Source of the DNA: Sistotremastrum niveocremeum HHB9708
Lineage: Eukaryota; Basidiomycota; Agaricomycetes; Sistotremastrales; Sistotremastraceae
Assembly: GCA_001630475.1 (NCBI GenBank)
Contig: KV419430.1
Coordinates: 27,031 to 91,030, forward strand
Direction of reading: 5' to 3'
Length of the DNA stretch: 64,000 bases
Shown: piece after piece, positions 1 to 14,000 of the stretch
Layout: the number at the start of each line of letters is the position of its first letter
How positions within the stretch are numbered: the first letter of the stretch is position 1
Translations under genes and position numbers: made by a program
The notes under the pieces: generated by a model
What the model was told of the DNA's origin: nothing
What the model saw: the letters and a program-made list of their open reading frames with translations, nothing else
Databases searched by the model: none

Positions 1-3000
1 GGCCATCTCGAACAAGGGCTATCCGTGGAACGTATGTCGTTTTTCCATATGCCCGAATGCGGAACATGGACTAGCGATCCGATGAGGTACGGCGCGTTAC
101 GATGAACAGAGAACGCACATAATTTGACGAAGTGACCGAACAAATGTGGAGTACCCAAACCTCGTGAAATTGGTCTGCAGTGGATGCTTTTCAGGGGACT
201 GCGGGCTTTTGCAGCTAAGCCCCCATGAGAATCCGCTAGAGCAACGCGTTAAACCTTCGAATCTCCCACTGCACCGGTTACTGCTGCGAGCTCACATTCC
301 GTGAAACGGATTCGTGATGTCATCGCGGCGTCGGACTATATGACGGTTGCCTGATCATGACGACTGCGCTTGCATTCCATGAGTAAGCGGAGGGAATGGC
401 TCAATGTTGTCTCGAGAGGAAGTGAGGTTGGGACGGCTGTTTTCGGCATTCACAAGCCGTGCGAGTGAGGTCGATGAGATGGCTGGGTGTTCAAAAAGGG
501 TTATACGACAGAAAGACCGAAATCTATGCTCTCGGTAAGAAGCCGCCTTTTTAGTTTGTTGTGAATCGCGGTATCGATATTTCATGAGCTAGCTGGCCGA
601 CAAGTTCAGGAAAGGCGATGGGGAAAGCGATACAGTCCCGGGAGAAGTTGATGGTCCGACGCTGTTTCGAGTGGAGTCATTAGAGAGAATACATGAGCTC
701 AGCAGCTGATAACGAACCAAAGCCACAATTCTCATCCCGGGATGTGGTGTTCTGGCAACAATCTGAGTCCTCACTCCGTGGGCATCTTCGACTTGCAATG
801 TCGGTGGCATGAGCTACACGATCAGACAAAGTAGACTAGCGCATGGATTCAGCCACGCCAACTAGATTGTAGAGCCTTGAGAGACAGACTCGGCGGAAGA
901 GAGCAGAACTCTGGCAGTGATTGTTGCGACCCGCAATGCCACAGATCGAAGGTGCGAGGCGCTGACATGGGGACAGAAGCCACTATTGATTTATTCAAAA
1001 GTGAGGCTTCAGCTTGACCTAGAGAGAGTCGCATGAGATGAAGGGATGAGTTCGATTACTTTGCTCTTTACAGGACTGAATCTGTTGGACGAAAAAGACT
1101 GTTGGCCGATAGTTGCATCGTTGGTCCAGGGTTCTCCAGACCTACATCTGCGATCTCGTCAACGCTTTGGGTCTGGATAATCTGAAAGAACGTACTTGGG
1201 AGGTTGGAATATCTCGATTTTGCTGGAGATTGTCGGCGACGATGAGGAGCAGCATCCATCGGGACTTGAATTCGGATTCATCGACGCCTCCACCGACTCA
1301 GAACGCATCAGCCTAGCCCTGCTCCTGGCCCTCAGACACACATACTGGCACCCCTACAAGAACTGGGAGGGATCTACGAGTGTATGGATGAGTGAGCTTA
1401 AACCATTACCACCATGAAAACGACCAACCCGACTTGCAGCATTCTCGCAAAGCCTGGCAAGGAGCAGACACGCGATACATGAAATAAATTCCACAAGCCT
1501 ACTTCCCGTCGATCGAGCCGTCGGTCACGTCTGCAAGAAGGGATATGAAAGACATGAAGGACCCGAGCTACCAATGAATTAGCTGGGAGAGCAGTTCTAG
1601 TTTGTGCCTGTCCTTGCAGTGTCCTTGGTGTGTCTTCGTTATCGATGTTCGACTTCAAACCTTAGCTCATTCTTGTCTTCAGCTCAACAGCTACACCTTC
1701 GAAATCCTGCAACAATCTGTCGTCCTCTCTCGCAAGTCGACCGAGATCGCTTTACTCTTGCTTCTCGCCACATTGACTCAGAAGCTCATTGCCACCTCAG
1801 ATCGTACTGCCGATGTATGTATCAGAATCGCCAATATGTGCACGACTCACGAGAGTCTCGAAGATGTACCATATAATCTTAAAAAACTGGATGAAATGAG
1901 TACAGTATTTTTCCAATATATCGTCTCCATACACGTACTGAAGTTCTCCCCGCTTCATCAGAATCTCTAAATAACCTCGTACCTACGCCTCGATTCACGT
2001 ACACATGCTCTGTCCTGCGTGAGACAGCTTGTCATCGACTGAGGATACCCTCGAGCATTTATTCAGTCACGTGGGTCAGAACATGCTCCTCTATGGTAGA
2101 CACTAAGAAGCCATCTCTAGCCCATTTCCATCCGCTAGACTAGCCTCTCACAAAGGCTGTTGTCCGAGCAACCCGGGCCTTGAAGAGTGTGTATACGACG
2201 AAAGCCTCTCGAAACCATGCGGTTGTGGCTTGTGCCAAACGCAGACGCTTGCGACGGGTGATGCATGTTATCAGATATGGGTCTGGCCTCATATTGATGA
2301 GATTGTGGCTCCGGTCTCGTATGTTTTTTTTTTGATGTCTCATTCGCTCCTTGTTCTGACGAAGTGAAGCCATAGGTCTCCTACATGATTGCGGATCAAT
2401 ACTGGCCAGACCTTTCAGAGCAGGTTTTCTGTAGCATGAGCTTCCCTTCGAGTGTCGGAGTACGTTCTTGAAATACAGGTTTCACTTTTTTGAAGACGTT
2501 TCTGACCTTTCCGAAGGTCGGATTGCACTCGTCGACATGCCGCGAGCGCCGGGTGATCTGGGTGATGACACCGTGCATTGCCAAGGGCACAATGGTAGAC
2601 TTTTTTGACCTGTCTCATTCTATGCTCAGTCTAATTTATGCAATGCAGTTCTGCCTCGGTGATCCGAATGTCCAGCTCCCCGTGACTGGTTTATCGTCAT
2701 GTATAGGCGAACTCTCTGATTCTGCAGGATGAAGCGGCGGTCGAGCTGAGGCAAATCCATCGCGAGACACTCATTTGATCGATAATTCTGCTGAGGGAAG
2801 ACATCACCCTGGCATCAATTCCAAACTCGTCAAACTTCGGGGCCTGAATTGGATTTCTGGGACACAAAAAGAGCAGTAGAACAGTTTGGCAGGTAAATCG
2901 TTGATGGTGCTCTCATGCTGTCACGGAATTTACCTGCATATAGGAATCAATTCATGTCAAGTCTTGTGTGGTGCCTTCGCGGCTTGCTTACAGTAATGCG

Positions 3001-3636
3001 ACACCGAATCATCTTCTAGCTCATAATTATAACCCTGGATCTCTATATGCTCTTGCAGGTAGTCCGAACTGTGGACATTGAACGTCGGACACATTGAGTC
3101 TCTGTAGTTTATTTGGTGATTCGGTCGTGTTTCCTTTGCAATACTAGTATCAGAATTTCCGACGCCACGATGATGCACTGCAGTCGCTAGTAGAGGTCTC
3201 TCTGAGGTTGGTCGAGTCCGAGTGACCAACTCGCGCCGCATTCATCACGCAAGCCATCACGTCGTCCTCGCTGTCGTGACTCTCAGAGGTCTCATTCTGG
3301 CCCACTCAAAGTGATCAACGGTCCTACATCCTTCCCCCGTCGTGCGGCCACATCAGAACAGGCATTCAAGCTTTAGCTCGTGGGCTAGATCCCCTCTCTC
3401 CGCGTCTTGGGCACATCCTAAAGTCATCGTTCATGCAGGCATTCAAGATCCGTGTCGTCTTGTGACTTGGACCTGGAACCTCCACCGTCGCGTTCACCAA
3501 ATCAGCAATCGCAGTTTTACTCCAACGACCCTCATGAACGGCAATCTGCTCAGTCAAACGGGGCTGTCAACGAAGGGTCACTTGCTTCAAACATCCATGA
3601 CTGAGCTTCTCGTCGTCCTCGAGAAGACGCTGAACC
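1..3636. other. No recognisable gene
   Basis: Only short open stretches are present, on both strands, and none shows a recognisable domain, a coherent exon chain or a codon pattern that stands out. The longest plus-strand stretch, near 1602-1970, could encode about 120 residues but has no family resemblance I can name. This is probably intergenic sequence or decayed repeats. Confidence 0.5.
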
Positions 3637-3744
3637 ATGCGTCAGTTCTTTCTTCTCAGCTTGCTTGGCTTTGTTTCATCGAGATTGACTCACAAACGGC
3701 ACTTTGACAGTCGAGAAGTCGAGTCTCATATCGATGCTGCTCCT

Positions 3745-4868
3745 ATGTTGAATAACATGGCCACCCACTTGCGATTGGCCTCTTCAACCCTGGCTCAAAT
3801 ATCAAATATGCATAGGCCCATCAGCCGCCTTCCTGACGAGGTGCTTGGCGAAATTTTATTTTGTGTTCTGGCAGCAATCACCGGTGATTGTTACGTTATT
3901 GATCCTTGTGACTGGGAGCACCTCATGCATATGTACGCCTGGCCATGTTTTTTTCATTTCCTCTTTCGCAGTCTTTATCCCACACGCGCAGCTGTTCTCG
4001 CTGGTCTGCTATAATACGCGCCGACCCTCGGTTTTGGCGGACCATCGACTTCTCGTGGAATCAAGTCACAATAGAGCGTTATCTCTCCCGATGCAAAGAC
4101 AGTCTCCTTTCTCTGGTAATACCGACACACGACATACAGCTCTTTCAGTACAAACGTGTTTTGGCAAATATGGAACGTGCAGGAAACGTCACAATAATAC
4201 CCTATGACTGTCCGCCTGATGACTGCCCACACACAAAGCCGTCGCCAATCGTTGTCACACCCCCTCGTAGTCGCGCGTCAAGCATTGACTGGCTGGAGAT
4301 TGAAGCAGACAAAGTTGAGAGAGTACGATGTCCGGCAGAATTATTGATAGCCGCCGCGCCTCATCTAGCGAATATGGTGGTGAGCTGTCGACATCCTAGG
4401 CTTTTGGCACATTCTCTCCCTTCGCTACAACACCTATCATCCTTGACGTCCCTTGAGCTTTACCAATGCCGCCTAGAAAACAAGTGGCATCACATGTTCC
4501 CAGCTTCTCTTCGTCGTTTACGCATTGCGTATGCCTCAGCTGCTGGGCTAGGACCTCGCATTGACATGGTCAATATTATTCACTTTATTGAACACTGTGT
4601 GGATCTGATCTCCTTGGATATCGATGGGGCATCCATACTCCCTGCGCCAACAGCCCTTGCACTTGAAAGGAAAGGTACTATACCTGCCCTACAGCTCCGG
4701 AGCCTACTTGTGTCTGGCATGTCAGCATCCTACTGGGATCTCCTCTTTCATTTCATTCAAGCACCCTCTTTATCTGAGATCAGTGATACCTTCACTCCAA
4801 GCAATTTACAGCCTCTTGTTCCGGCCTTCCCAGTCATATGTGAGATACCGTCTCAGTCAGATCTATAA
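3745..4868 (+). CDS. F-box / leucine-rich-repeat-like protein
   Basis: This is a mushroom-type F-box protein, likely a substrate adaptor of an SCF ubiquitin ligase. Exon 1 encodes the F-box core RPISRLPDEVLGEILFCVL. A 59-nt intron (GT at 3933, AG at 3990-3991) restores the reading frame and joins it to CSRWSAIIRADPRFWRTIDF, the 'W..HICSRWR.IA...P.LW' pattern that follows the F-box in this family. The rest has irregular leucine-rich segments such as LTSLELYQCRLE and LISLDIDG. I chose the ATG at 3745 because it lies just before the F-box; an in-frame ATG at 3637 would add 36 residues. The reading frame stops at 4868, but a phase-matched open stretch with LRR-like sequence continues beyond, so the true 3' end may be an unresolved exon. 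Family assignment is confident; exact ends are not. Confidence 0.75.
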
Positions 4869-4907
4869 CGCCTCTCTTACCCCCCTACTCATGTGAATTA
4901 ATGGCAG

Positions 4908-5333
4908 AAGCGTCACAGGCGACAATCAAGTCCCGGTATCGTTACACCACTTTCCACATATTCGGGGCGCGAACTGCCGAAGACCTCATTGACAAGCAGG
5001 TTCTGGGCATCGCTGCCAGTGCAACAATTAGCCATCAGTAAATGCCGGCTCACCGGGGGCAATTTTGGTGGACTACAAGGCTGTGTGGACAGAATTGAAG
5101 GCACCAAGGGCCAGGTAGTTGATTTTGACGTTTTTCCAGTGAATCCTGAGGTCATGACCATCGGAGAGGTGGTGATTGAGCGGGACTGTATAGCTGGGCT
5201 TTGCTTTGATAGGACATGGTTTTTGTCAGACTTTTGTGTTTGTCGATCGATTCAATTCACCGATTCACTTTTCTACCATATACATTCGCTTTCGGTGCAG
5301 ATCCTGTGCAGGCTATGGCCCGAGCTCGCCTGA
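4908..5333 (+). CDS. Possible 3' exon of the F-box gene
   Basis: This open stretch is in the same frame as the preceding exon and includes QQLAISKCRLTGGNFGGL, which resembles the last leucine-rich segment of mushroom F-box proteins. A GTGAGA donor lies at 4840, but none of the nearby acceptors I tested keeps phase. It is therefore either a mis-resolved exon or the remains of a longer gene broken by a frameshift. Confidence 0.3.
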   Translation, partial: KRHRRQSSPGIVTPLSTYSGRELPKTSLTSRFWASLPVQQLAISKCRLTGGNFGGLQGCVDRIEGTKGQVVDFDVFPVNPEVMTIGEVVIERDCIAGLCFDRTWFLSDFCVCRSIQFTDSLFYHIHSLSVQILCRLWPELA

Positions 5334-5339
5334 GCATGT

Positions 5340-8300
5340 ACACGGCGTGATGCATGACCCTGACCAATGCTATGCCATCGTAATTTCAAAGAATTCGAAA
5401 GCACTAAAACACGGGATGTAGTCCCTCAGTACTCAGTCGCAGGACTTATTTCGAAACCCCAAGGAAAGGTCCTCTAATATCAGATAGCAACGTCGCGATC
5501 GAGCGAAAGTCACTGGTATAATAAGGATCCTCAACTTAACTCGATTTAGAAGGTGCCTTAGGTGAGTGCTTCGAGTTTTTACACCGACTGTCAGCTATTA
5601 TACACACGTATGGTCATTGCTCTCCACTCATATTCGCCGCCAGATGCCAAAGTATACATACGTGACTGTTAACCCTATACTCCGTCCACCAGTCGCGCAA
5701 CTTGCACGCTCTTGGTAAAGAGGAGTCTATGACCTGAGTATTGCCGTCTGAGCGGCCCGTCTCTTTTCAGTGTTCACCAATGTTATCTATCAACACATCT
5801 GAGAGTGAACACTTTCAATCTTTGCTGTTACTCGGTAAATGTATGATCAGCTTTGCTTTGTCGATTGAGCCACGAGTTATATTGCGGTGAGAATCAGACT
5901 ATCCTTCTGATGGTATATCCCATGGAGACAGTGATTCAGGGCTTCCCAATCATCATCGGACTGAAACCACTAGTACTGGTATATTATTGACTTGACGGCA
6001 TGCAAAGTCCGTGAACCGAGCTCGGGACCTTGTCATCGTGCGTATTATCTTTGGGAAGGAGAAGTCAGGGATAGGAAGGAACGAAGTATACAAACAAAAC
6101 TGACCGATGGATACAGCTCTCCAGAGAGTGCAAAATAACAGCGCTTGATGATAGAGATGCCGACATTGGTCTGAGGGACTCAGCGATCGAGATCGATCAG
6201 GTCGGACCACTGTGTGAGGGGACGGCTCAAAGAAACCATGTAGATCATTCCTCAGACATTGAGATTGAACGGGTAGCTACATCCATATTGATGGCGTTGT
6301 GGAGTTGAATAGCAAGCTTGGCTGAGCGGCGCTGAAGAATGGCAATGTCGGTCGATGACGTAGACATGGAGATGAGCACCAAACCGGAGGACTCACAAGA
6401 AGGGAGGTAGTCATCCTTGCGAGAGTGGAGAAACACCCGGTCGGGGCAGGGCTTTCGATCGAGTCTCGTGCGGGTACGATCGAAATGAGAAAGGGACCTC
6501 TAATTCGCAGGTCGGTGAACACGGCTTTGTGCGACTCTCTCGGACGACTAGTCAAGGCGTGAGAACCTTGGGTCAACGAGCTCGTGTTTGCGAGGACGTG
6601 TTCAGAAGCTCTGAGGGACTGAGAAGGAGGCTTTCGGAGCGTTGATGAGACTGGAGAGCGGCCACAACAGACTGAGAGCGTTCCTCAAAACATTCAACTA
6701 TTCGCGTTCTGAGAGCTTGCTTGGCGAATGTCTGTCCTTCATCGGGGACCTTATCCGGCTTCAAGACACCTGGCCAGTGATGGGAACAACCATCGTGCTT
6801 CTTAGAACATGTATAATGATCATGCGATGTCGAGCACGGCAATGGTCGCTTGGTTCCAGGCTGACGCGAAGGATATACTTAGTGAGGGGAGAGAAGCGCA
6901 AAGGCGAATGTCGACCGAGCGCATTTGAACGCAGTCAAGGACAATGTTTCATACCTGCGGGATCAAGAGGACGTTAGCGTTGATTCAAGTGACGCAGATT
7001 ATGACGTACGAAGTATAACCCCATTGAACGTTGACGGCGGGTCTCGATTCATCCGCCCTTTAATTTTTCATATAAACACGCTAAAATCTATGGGTTCAAA
7101 GATTCGCTTTCGACAATGTCTGGGAAAGGCTGGCATGACGTACAATGAGCAGGGTGGCTCTTTTACGATAGATGATTTCGATGGTAAATGCCGAATGGGC
7201 ACATTCACTTCCTTCTGTGACCACGGTGGGCACTGCGAAGGGGTCAGCGCAAGAGGGACGTGAGTGGATGTATTCGTACAGGGTTCGTTCTGATACAGAT
7301 ATAACGTTTCGACTATCCTGTAAGGTATGAATCAGCATGGTCAACCTGTAGAGCTCAGACACATAAATGCTGACGCTACTCGTAGCCCGACTCCGACGAA
7401 GCTTCTGCAAACGGCCGAGTTCCGATGTGCCATCAGAGGAGAACAACATGTTGAGGTATGCGGAACGTGATTGAGGTGCAAGCATTGAGAGTGATACTGT
7501 CATAGCTTCAGACAATCCCACGGCCTGAAGGCAGAGTGAATGGAGGATCAAGTCGAGACGTATCATGACGTACCAAGCACACGAGCGTACTCTTAAGGCC
7601 TGCTTAATGACCTCACGTTGGGGAAGACCGCCTAGATCGCATCAATTTTGCGTGATACCGGGAGCGATGTCTCTGGAGCTGGATTGGACGCCTGATACTC
7701 GCTACTGCGAGAAAAGGCACGACGCCGCAGAGTTTTCAGCAGGGACAACTGCAACGGACCCACCGTGCATGCCTAGGTTGCACACATGGTATGCATTTTA
7801 ATTTCCTTTAAGCGAGAAGTTCTGAATTGAGATTAGGACTAGTTGTCAGAGAAGATACTAGGTCGCTCGCACATCCTCTGTTTGCTTGCTGACATCTGAT
7901 TCGCTCGCGATGCTAAGTGGCGTCGTCATCTCGACGAAGATTGGGGCTCGCTCTTCACAAGGCTCTTCATCAACTTTGCATGTGCCTTCGGATGTCGTAT
8001 TCGATTGTTCTCTAGGCGGATCCGTAAGCGATTGCGCACGATGCATCGAGGCGGTCGAAAGAGGATTCGAAAAGAGTCAAAGGGAGAGAAGGACCACCGC
8101 AGATCCAACTTCTACAGGCCACTTAATCGAAACATCGAAACATCAGGACGGCAGGTACGATCGTGATAAATCACGACTGACCAAAAATTGCACCCTCGAA
8201 GGTATGATAGTGCATATGCGGGAGCCGCCACAATGATTCGAGCCGTGAACGTGTTTCGTCGATGAACGATGCTAGTCGAGCCCACAATGAGGATACATGA

Positions 8301-10240
8301 CAGATCGAAGCTAATGGGGCATTAGTTCTCAGGGAGACTGAAGAGTGAAGACATGACACAAGAGAAACACACCTTGAGCAGGCCTGGATGGCGGATGGGA
8401 CTTGGATAACTTGAGCCACGGACTGATTCGGCACCCTAGCTATTCTGATGTTGCGACAGGGAGATGTGAAATTCCACTCGAGATTTTGATGAGCACGAGA
8501 ACAAGACAGAACCCCATGGACGACGACATTGGGAACCAGATGTCGAAGATTGACGATATCCGTCGCGAGACGAGGCACATGCCAGACTGTAGCATCAGGG
8601 AAAGAATGCTGTAATAATAAGATGAGTGAAGAGCTCGGCAACGCATAGTTTTGCGAGAACGAATCTGAACGATACCTACCGCAAATCAAAAGTGACGCGT
8701 GTAACCCATTGACAGCGGCGATCTTGAGGGAAATTTGGTAGCTTTGCAAAAGAGTAGAGGAGGAGGATTCTGAGGTGTTGCATCGCTGCCGATGGATCTC
8801 TCTCGAGACATGGCGAGACTAATGGAAGATCCGACGAGTGCACAAAAAATGGATGACCTAGGGGATCTTGAGCCTCCGAAAGAATGAGCAGCTTGGATTT
8901 TGAACGAACGAAATCAAGGGTTCCTGAACAGCACTGGAATGCGCTGTCAAGCTGAGTCCTCATGATGCATGATGATTCACTGACACAGGTCCAGGACGAG
9001 GAAAAGACAGGCAGATTCTGGTTGAAATTCGGGTCGTCAGCGGTGCGTAAAATTCCGCCATCTCCGCGCATATCACCGTCACCCAATTTCGCCAACCTGC
9101 CCATGGAGTCCAAGCCATCAAATTTGCATCAAAACCCAAGGTCTTTCATTCAACCCAAATCCAATTAGTTTCTCGCAGATCTTGAGCGCTCCATCCAACT
9201 AGGGTTCGCAGCTTGCGAGGCTTGATGCCTTTTGGATGCTGTGTCGGCCAGACAGGATGGTCTTGTAGATGACGACCATGGCGCACGGACGGACAGACCA
9301 AGGAGCGAGAGAATAGACTTGATCAAGTATGTAATGGGTGTTCGAGCTTAGAGGGCTCATTGATTATTTTCTTCTGCAGTGTGTTCTTTGTATTTCCCTG
9401 GACTGTCGATGGATTTTATCAGAGGACTCCCGCAAACACACAATGCGATTAAGGGCTGGAAGCATCGCTTCCGTCTTGAAGGCAAATTAAGGCACAACCT
9501 AAGGCAAGCACGTGTGGAAAAGTGCTGCTCTGGCGCTCTCGACTGATCCATGGACGATCATCGCAGACTTCGTATGAATACCCTCAGTAGAGCAAGCCGC
9601 GACTAGGCTTTCTCTTGCTCTCGTATCACGTTCTCAACGGGCTGTTGAGCTCAGCCTGGCACACATGAGCTACCGGTCTCTCGCTTTTCACTCTGAGTCG
9701 AGTCGTGACTGCGTCGAGAAGTGCACGACAACGGCGAGACGCCTCAGGCTGAATTAACAGGGGCCGATAATGAAGATTGATTTCAGCCGCTACAAGCAGG
9801 GTGGTAGCTACCACTTTGGTCTCATCCTTCTCCTTATGGGGTATCTTGAATCCTCTGTTCAAGATTATCCTGTATGAGCGAACCTCCGTACGAGACCCGC
9901 TTTCACAATCTGGGGTGGTACAAGCGCTATATTGTAAGCTCTTGAATCCATCTGAGGTCGAAGATCATTTCTCAGAACTACATGTACAGATCCCGCCCGA
10001 GACGCAATCAGACACCAACAAAAGGTCTCTGTTAAGATCTATCACGGTCCTCCCTGCATGAGAGAAGTCAGACATAATATGACCTCTATATGGGTAAATT
10101 CTCCTGTAGTCTCGTATCACGGTTCTCTGGAATAACTTATTCTGTGGCGTATAGCTGGGCTATCTCGGACATCGAAGAGGCGGTTATGCTGCGCACTTAA
10201 ACAAAGCCGATCGCAGCAGTAATAAACGCCGAACTCGCAG
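5340..10240. other. No recognisable gene
   Basis: No domain or convincing exon chain was found. Two minus-strand open stretches, at 7096-7566 (about 156 residues) and 8171-9113 (two overlapping frames of about 145-190 residues), are longer than most random ORFs here. I could not link them by splice sites to anything known. The second could be a multi-exon minus-strand gene beginning near 9113. Confidence 0.4.
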
Positions 10241-10250
10241 AGTCATCCGG

Positions 10251-10360
10251 TATCACCGAGTCTCACTGAGTTTCACCGAACTACCGGTCTGTTTCATCGA
10301 CTTTCATCGAAGTTCACCGAAACTCACTGAAGTTCATCGAGATTCGTCGATAGTCACTGA
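10251..10360 (+). repeat. Exact 10-bp-period degenerate tandem array, part 1
   Basis: Units of the form NNTTCAYYGA recur with the GA dinucleotide every 10 bp. There are three units (GA at 10258, 10268, 10278), a break, then seven more (10299 to 10359). The unit sequence varies (TTCATCGA, TTCACCGA, TCACTGA, TTCGTCGA) while the spacing does not. Confidence 0.75.
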
Positions 10361-10877
10361 ATTTCTATGCGCCTCCTCGAATGTCTGTGAACTCAATTGA
10401 TATTCATCGCTTTTTTTCGACCGTCAGAGCGGATTTCCTCCATATTCTTCCATATCCTATATCTCATTTAGACGTGCTTCATGATTATAATCTCGCAGCC
10501 CTCATAAATTTGTAGCCGAGATCCAATCTCTTCACCAAGACGAATCGCTAGTCAATAATCATTAGATTCATTACGAGTCATTTGATTACTACCAGTAAGG
10601 TTGTTATCAAGGCTGTCTAGGAGTATGAATATTATTGATGATATAGAACTTCCGGAGACAAACTCATTCATGCCAATTGAGTCGTCATTGAAGTCACTAT
10701 GCGCTAGGGAGCCAGGACCGACTTTGTGGTACAATATGCACCCAAAGTACCTCTGAAAAATTCTTATAAGGATTCTTAACAGAATGTATACCACTCGCGA
10801 GCTCAGACTTGGTCGGGATTTGATACACAACGGCACCCCGATTCGCCCGACACTGTTTATGACATATGATAGGTGAA
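10361..10877. other. Spacer between the 10-bp arrays
   Basis: AT-rich sequence of about 500 bp. It holds a minus-strand open stretch of about 113 residues with no family resemblance. I see no terminal inverted repeats that would define a transposon around it. Confidence 0.4.
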
Positions 10878-11031
10878 GGTCATCGAAATTCACTGAAGTT
10901 CATTGAAAATTGGATAATATTTATCGGAGTGCAAATAGTTTCGCCGAGTCCCTCGGAGTTGCGGTGAAGATCTATTTTGGGCGATGATGTTCAACGAGTT
11001 TCATTGACTTTCATTGAATATCATTGACTTT
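10878..11031 (+). repeat. Exact 10-bp-period degenerate tandem array, part 2
   Basis: The same unit and orientation as the array at 10251-10360. There is a run of three units (GA at 10885, 10895, 10905) and a run of four (GA at 10996, 11006, 11016, 11026), each spaced exactly 10 bp. The two runs are separated by about 80 bp. Confidence 0.7.
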
Positions 11032-11039
11032 GCTAGCTC

Positions 11040-14000
11040 CGCGCGTATAACTCGATCGCAGGAGATCAAGAGACCATTATGTCATCGCACTTGACTACAT
11101 TGTCTTGTGAGTCCCTCCTTCAGATTCTATGACGCGTCTGAGACCGATTCGTCAAGATACAATCTGCATAGTGCGTTGGCCAGATAGATGCGGACTCCGC
11201 GGAGACCCTGTGCTCCGAAACCGACCCTGGAAGATTTCACCCCCTTCCACCACGTCGTTTACTGCCACAATATCTTTCAAATTAAGATAGCCGGAAACCG
11301 GACATCACGTCTGGGCCTTATCAGTGGGACAAAGACCAACGCCGGAATCATGCCGCTTATGGAGCTGTACGCACTTCCCGAAACTATAGATTTAGAAAAG
11401 TGTGACAAACGCAGCGCAGCATGGTCATCCCTGTTGAGACGGGGGAGTGGTTATATGTCGTAATAGAGTGATCAATTTCAAGAAGCCTAGAACGGTACGC
11501 TAATTCTGCGTCACATACACTGTTCGGATCATTTTAGAATATTCTAGTGGGCGGGCCAACTCAGGGCTAATATTTTGCTGAGCTGGGTTTTCGGGAGAGT
11601 GCTTTGCCGTCCAGCCATTGTCACTATTCCGGCGGTACGGTGTGTAGAAGGAATGATGCCGGAATTGTATGGCCATTCTTGTAATGTGGATAACATGAAA
11701 TAACACCTGACTACTGAGTGCTGAGTGTCTAAACAAGATGAACCGAGCGCCATCTTATGGAGAGACAAGGAATCGTACATTAGGAAACAATCAGCTTTCT
11801 CTGGTTAACCTTCTCATAGACGGATCGTGGCGAGAAGCACACTGAGTCGCGGGGAAAGAAGAAGAAAGCTGAAATCTTTCGAGAGAAAGACTAAGGGACG
11901 TCGTTTTTCACTTTCGTGGGGCTATGGTGACACCGAAATGCTTGATGATTGTGGACGATTTGATGTGATTGTGGGTCCTGGCCGTATACAGGAAAGCAAT
12001 GACCCGTAATCAAACAGAGTCGCTACTCAAAAGTCAGCTGATCGACGAAATGGCGAAATGGAGAAGATACACGCACTGTGTAGGAGCCCACGAAGCCACT
12101 TGACAAGCAAATAATATACTAGCCAAGGGAGACGTTTTCTTCCATGTCTCGACTCCAATGCAGTATATAATCTTCCAATAAAAATTAGAGCCCTAATCCA
12201 ATAGCTGCAGCCTGACTGCGAGGACGTGTCTGGCGAGCTGATGTAAAGTGGCTCACCAAGGTCCAGCAATGTGTAATCCTCCTCAAGTTCTACATCAGTG
12301 GGACGTCCCCACTATGGCATGAGATGTTGAAACCGTGGATTGCATGGACTTCTTGAGCTGCTCTAGGAATCGGGCGATCATATGGACTAGAGCGAAGCTT
12401 TCCGCATCGCCATCTGCGGCAGTCGAGCCAATCATTTAGTAAATTCACATCGATCTCTCTGAACCAATAGGTCTGAGAGGCTGAAGGGAGCCCTTCAATT
12501 AGAAATTGGAGTACGGCCGTATGTAGCCTGGTCAGTGAAGTTAGCTTCGGTCGATAAGCCAACGTCTAATCACTCACTGGATACACCTCAAAATACATAT
12601 GAGCAGACTGTACGCCTGGGGGCAGCTTGTAAATCCTCCATCCCATTGAAAAAGAAGGCAAAGTCATCTTGGGGCAGTCCTTCTCTCACGAACTTAGAGG
12701 CGAACCAGATGCTCGCGGTTCGTGAGTTGAGCGTTGCCCGAGGGCACTAGTACTAATTCGGCCAAACATTCTTCAGTACCGCGGGTTCTTCAGATCACGT
12801 GTATGTGTGGCTGACCGCTATGTTGTCCTTCACGAGAACAGCGGGCTAGCCTAACATCAGCACGAGATGGCTGACATGGCGAAGCAGCGAGGCTCGATTT
12901 CCGAGTCAGCGCTTCAGCGGAGCTTTCAAGGGGCAGGAATCAGTTGACCCTTCCCACGACCACGACCACCACGACCACGACCCACGTTCAATCTGTCAAA
13001 TGGATACACCTCTGGTCGTTGGTATGTGATCCTACTAGTTTTCTTCTTGGATGCTTTTGATTGTTGAATTGACATCCTTGATCAGGATGAATGTATCTGG
13101 GTCCGATGGCCAGCACGACGGACTGACTGTCAACCCTTTCGATTCGCGTGTTTCCCTCCAGATGTCAGAGCACAATGGTCCCTATCAGGTATGTGGTTCC
13201 ATTCGATACACTCGATCACAATATTTAGTCACGTCTACTCGTTTTGTAGTCCGCGTTATGCCACCACTTACGAAATCGACATGAACTTATCGATGCCAGA
13301 GTCGACTCGTCGGTGCCGTTGGTGCCTTGAGTGATGGCTATCTCGTATAGTTAGTGACCTTCATTCAGTAAATTTGGCTTGACACAGCCTCTGATTTCTA
13401 CGTCAAGGATAGCCCCGTCGTTCTGAGAAACCTTCACTGACACCCCTTATCTTTCACTTCTCAAAGGCCCTGCATGGAGCTCTGTGTCAACTCTGAACAT
13501 CGAGATACATCCGTCGGTCTGTGCTGCATCATCTACTTTATTCAGCGCGCTTACATCAGGTTTGTAGAATGGTTTGCATAGAACTATGTTTCTCCAGCGT
13601 TATAGATGATCCATCATCGCATGCAATGCCCTTCTCATTGTCTTTGAGACGTGAGGGTGACTGGCTCTGTGCAGCGAGCCCACACTATTCAATAGAGTAT
13701 CATGCGGCTTGTCGGATCGTGAGACTTCTGACTCCCGATCTCTCGTATTCCGCTTACTAAATTTCCAGAGACATGCATCGAACATCATCTCTATACAACC
13801 ACTTAACACTCATCATGGATGTGAATTCATTAGTTCTCTCAAATGACGAAGGTCAGTGGTCCCACATGATCGGTTTCTACAAGAGCGCTAAGACGTTCTA
13901 TCAGCCTTCTGCGGTCAGCAACAAGCCCTTGTCCCTGACTCCCGTGATTCCGCCAGACTTCCAGAAGGAAGTGCGCTCGCCGTCATCAAAGATCTCTTCG

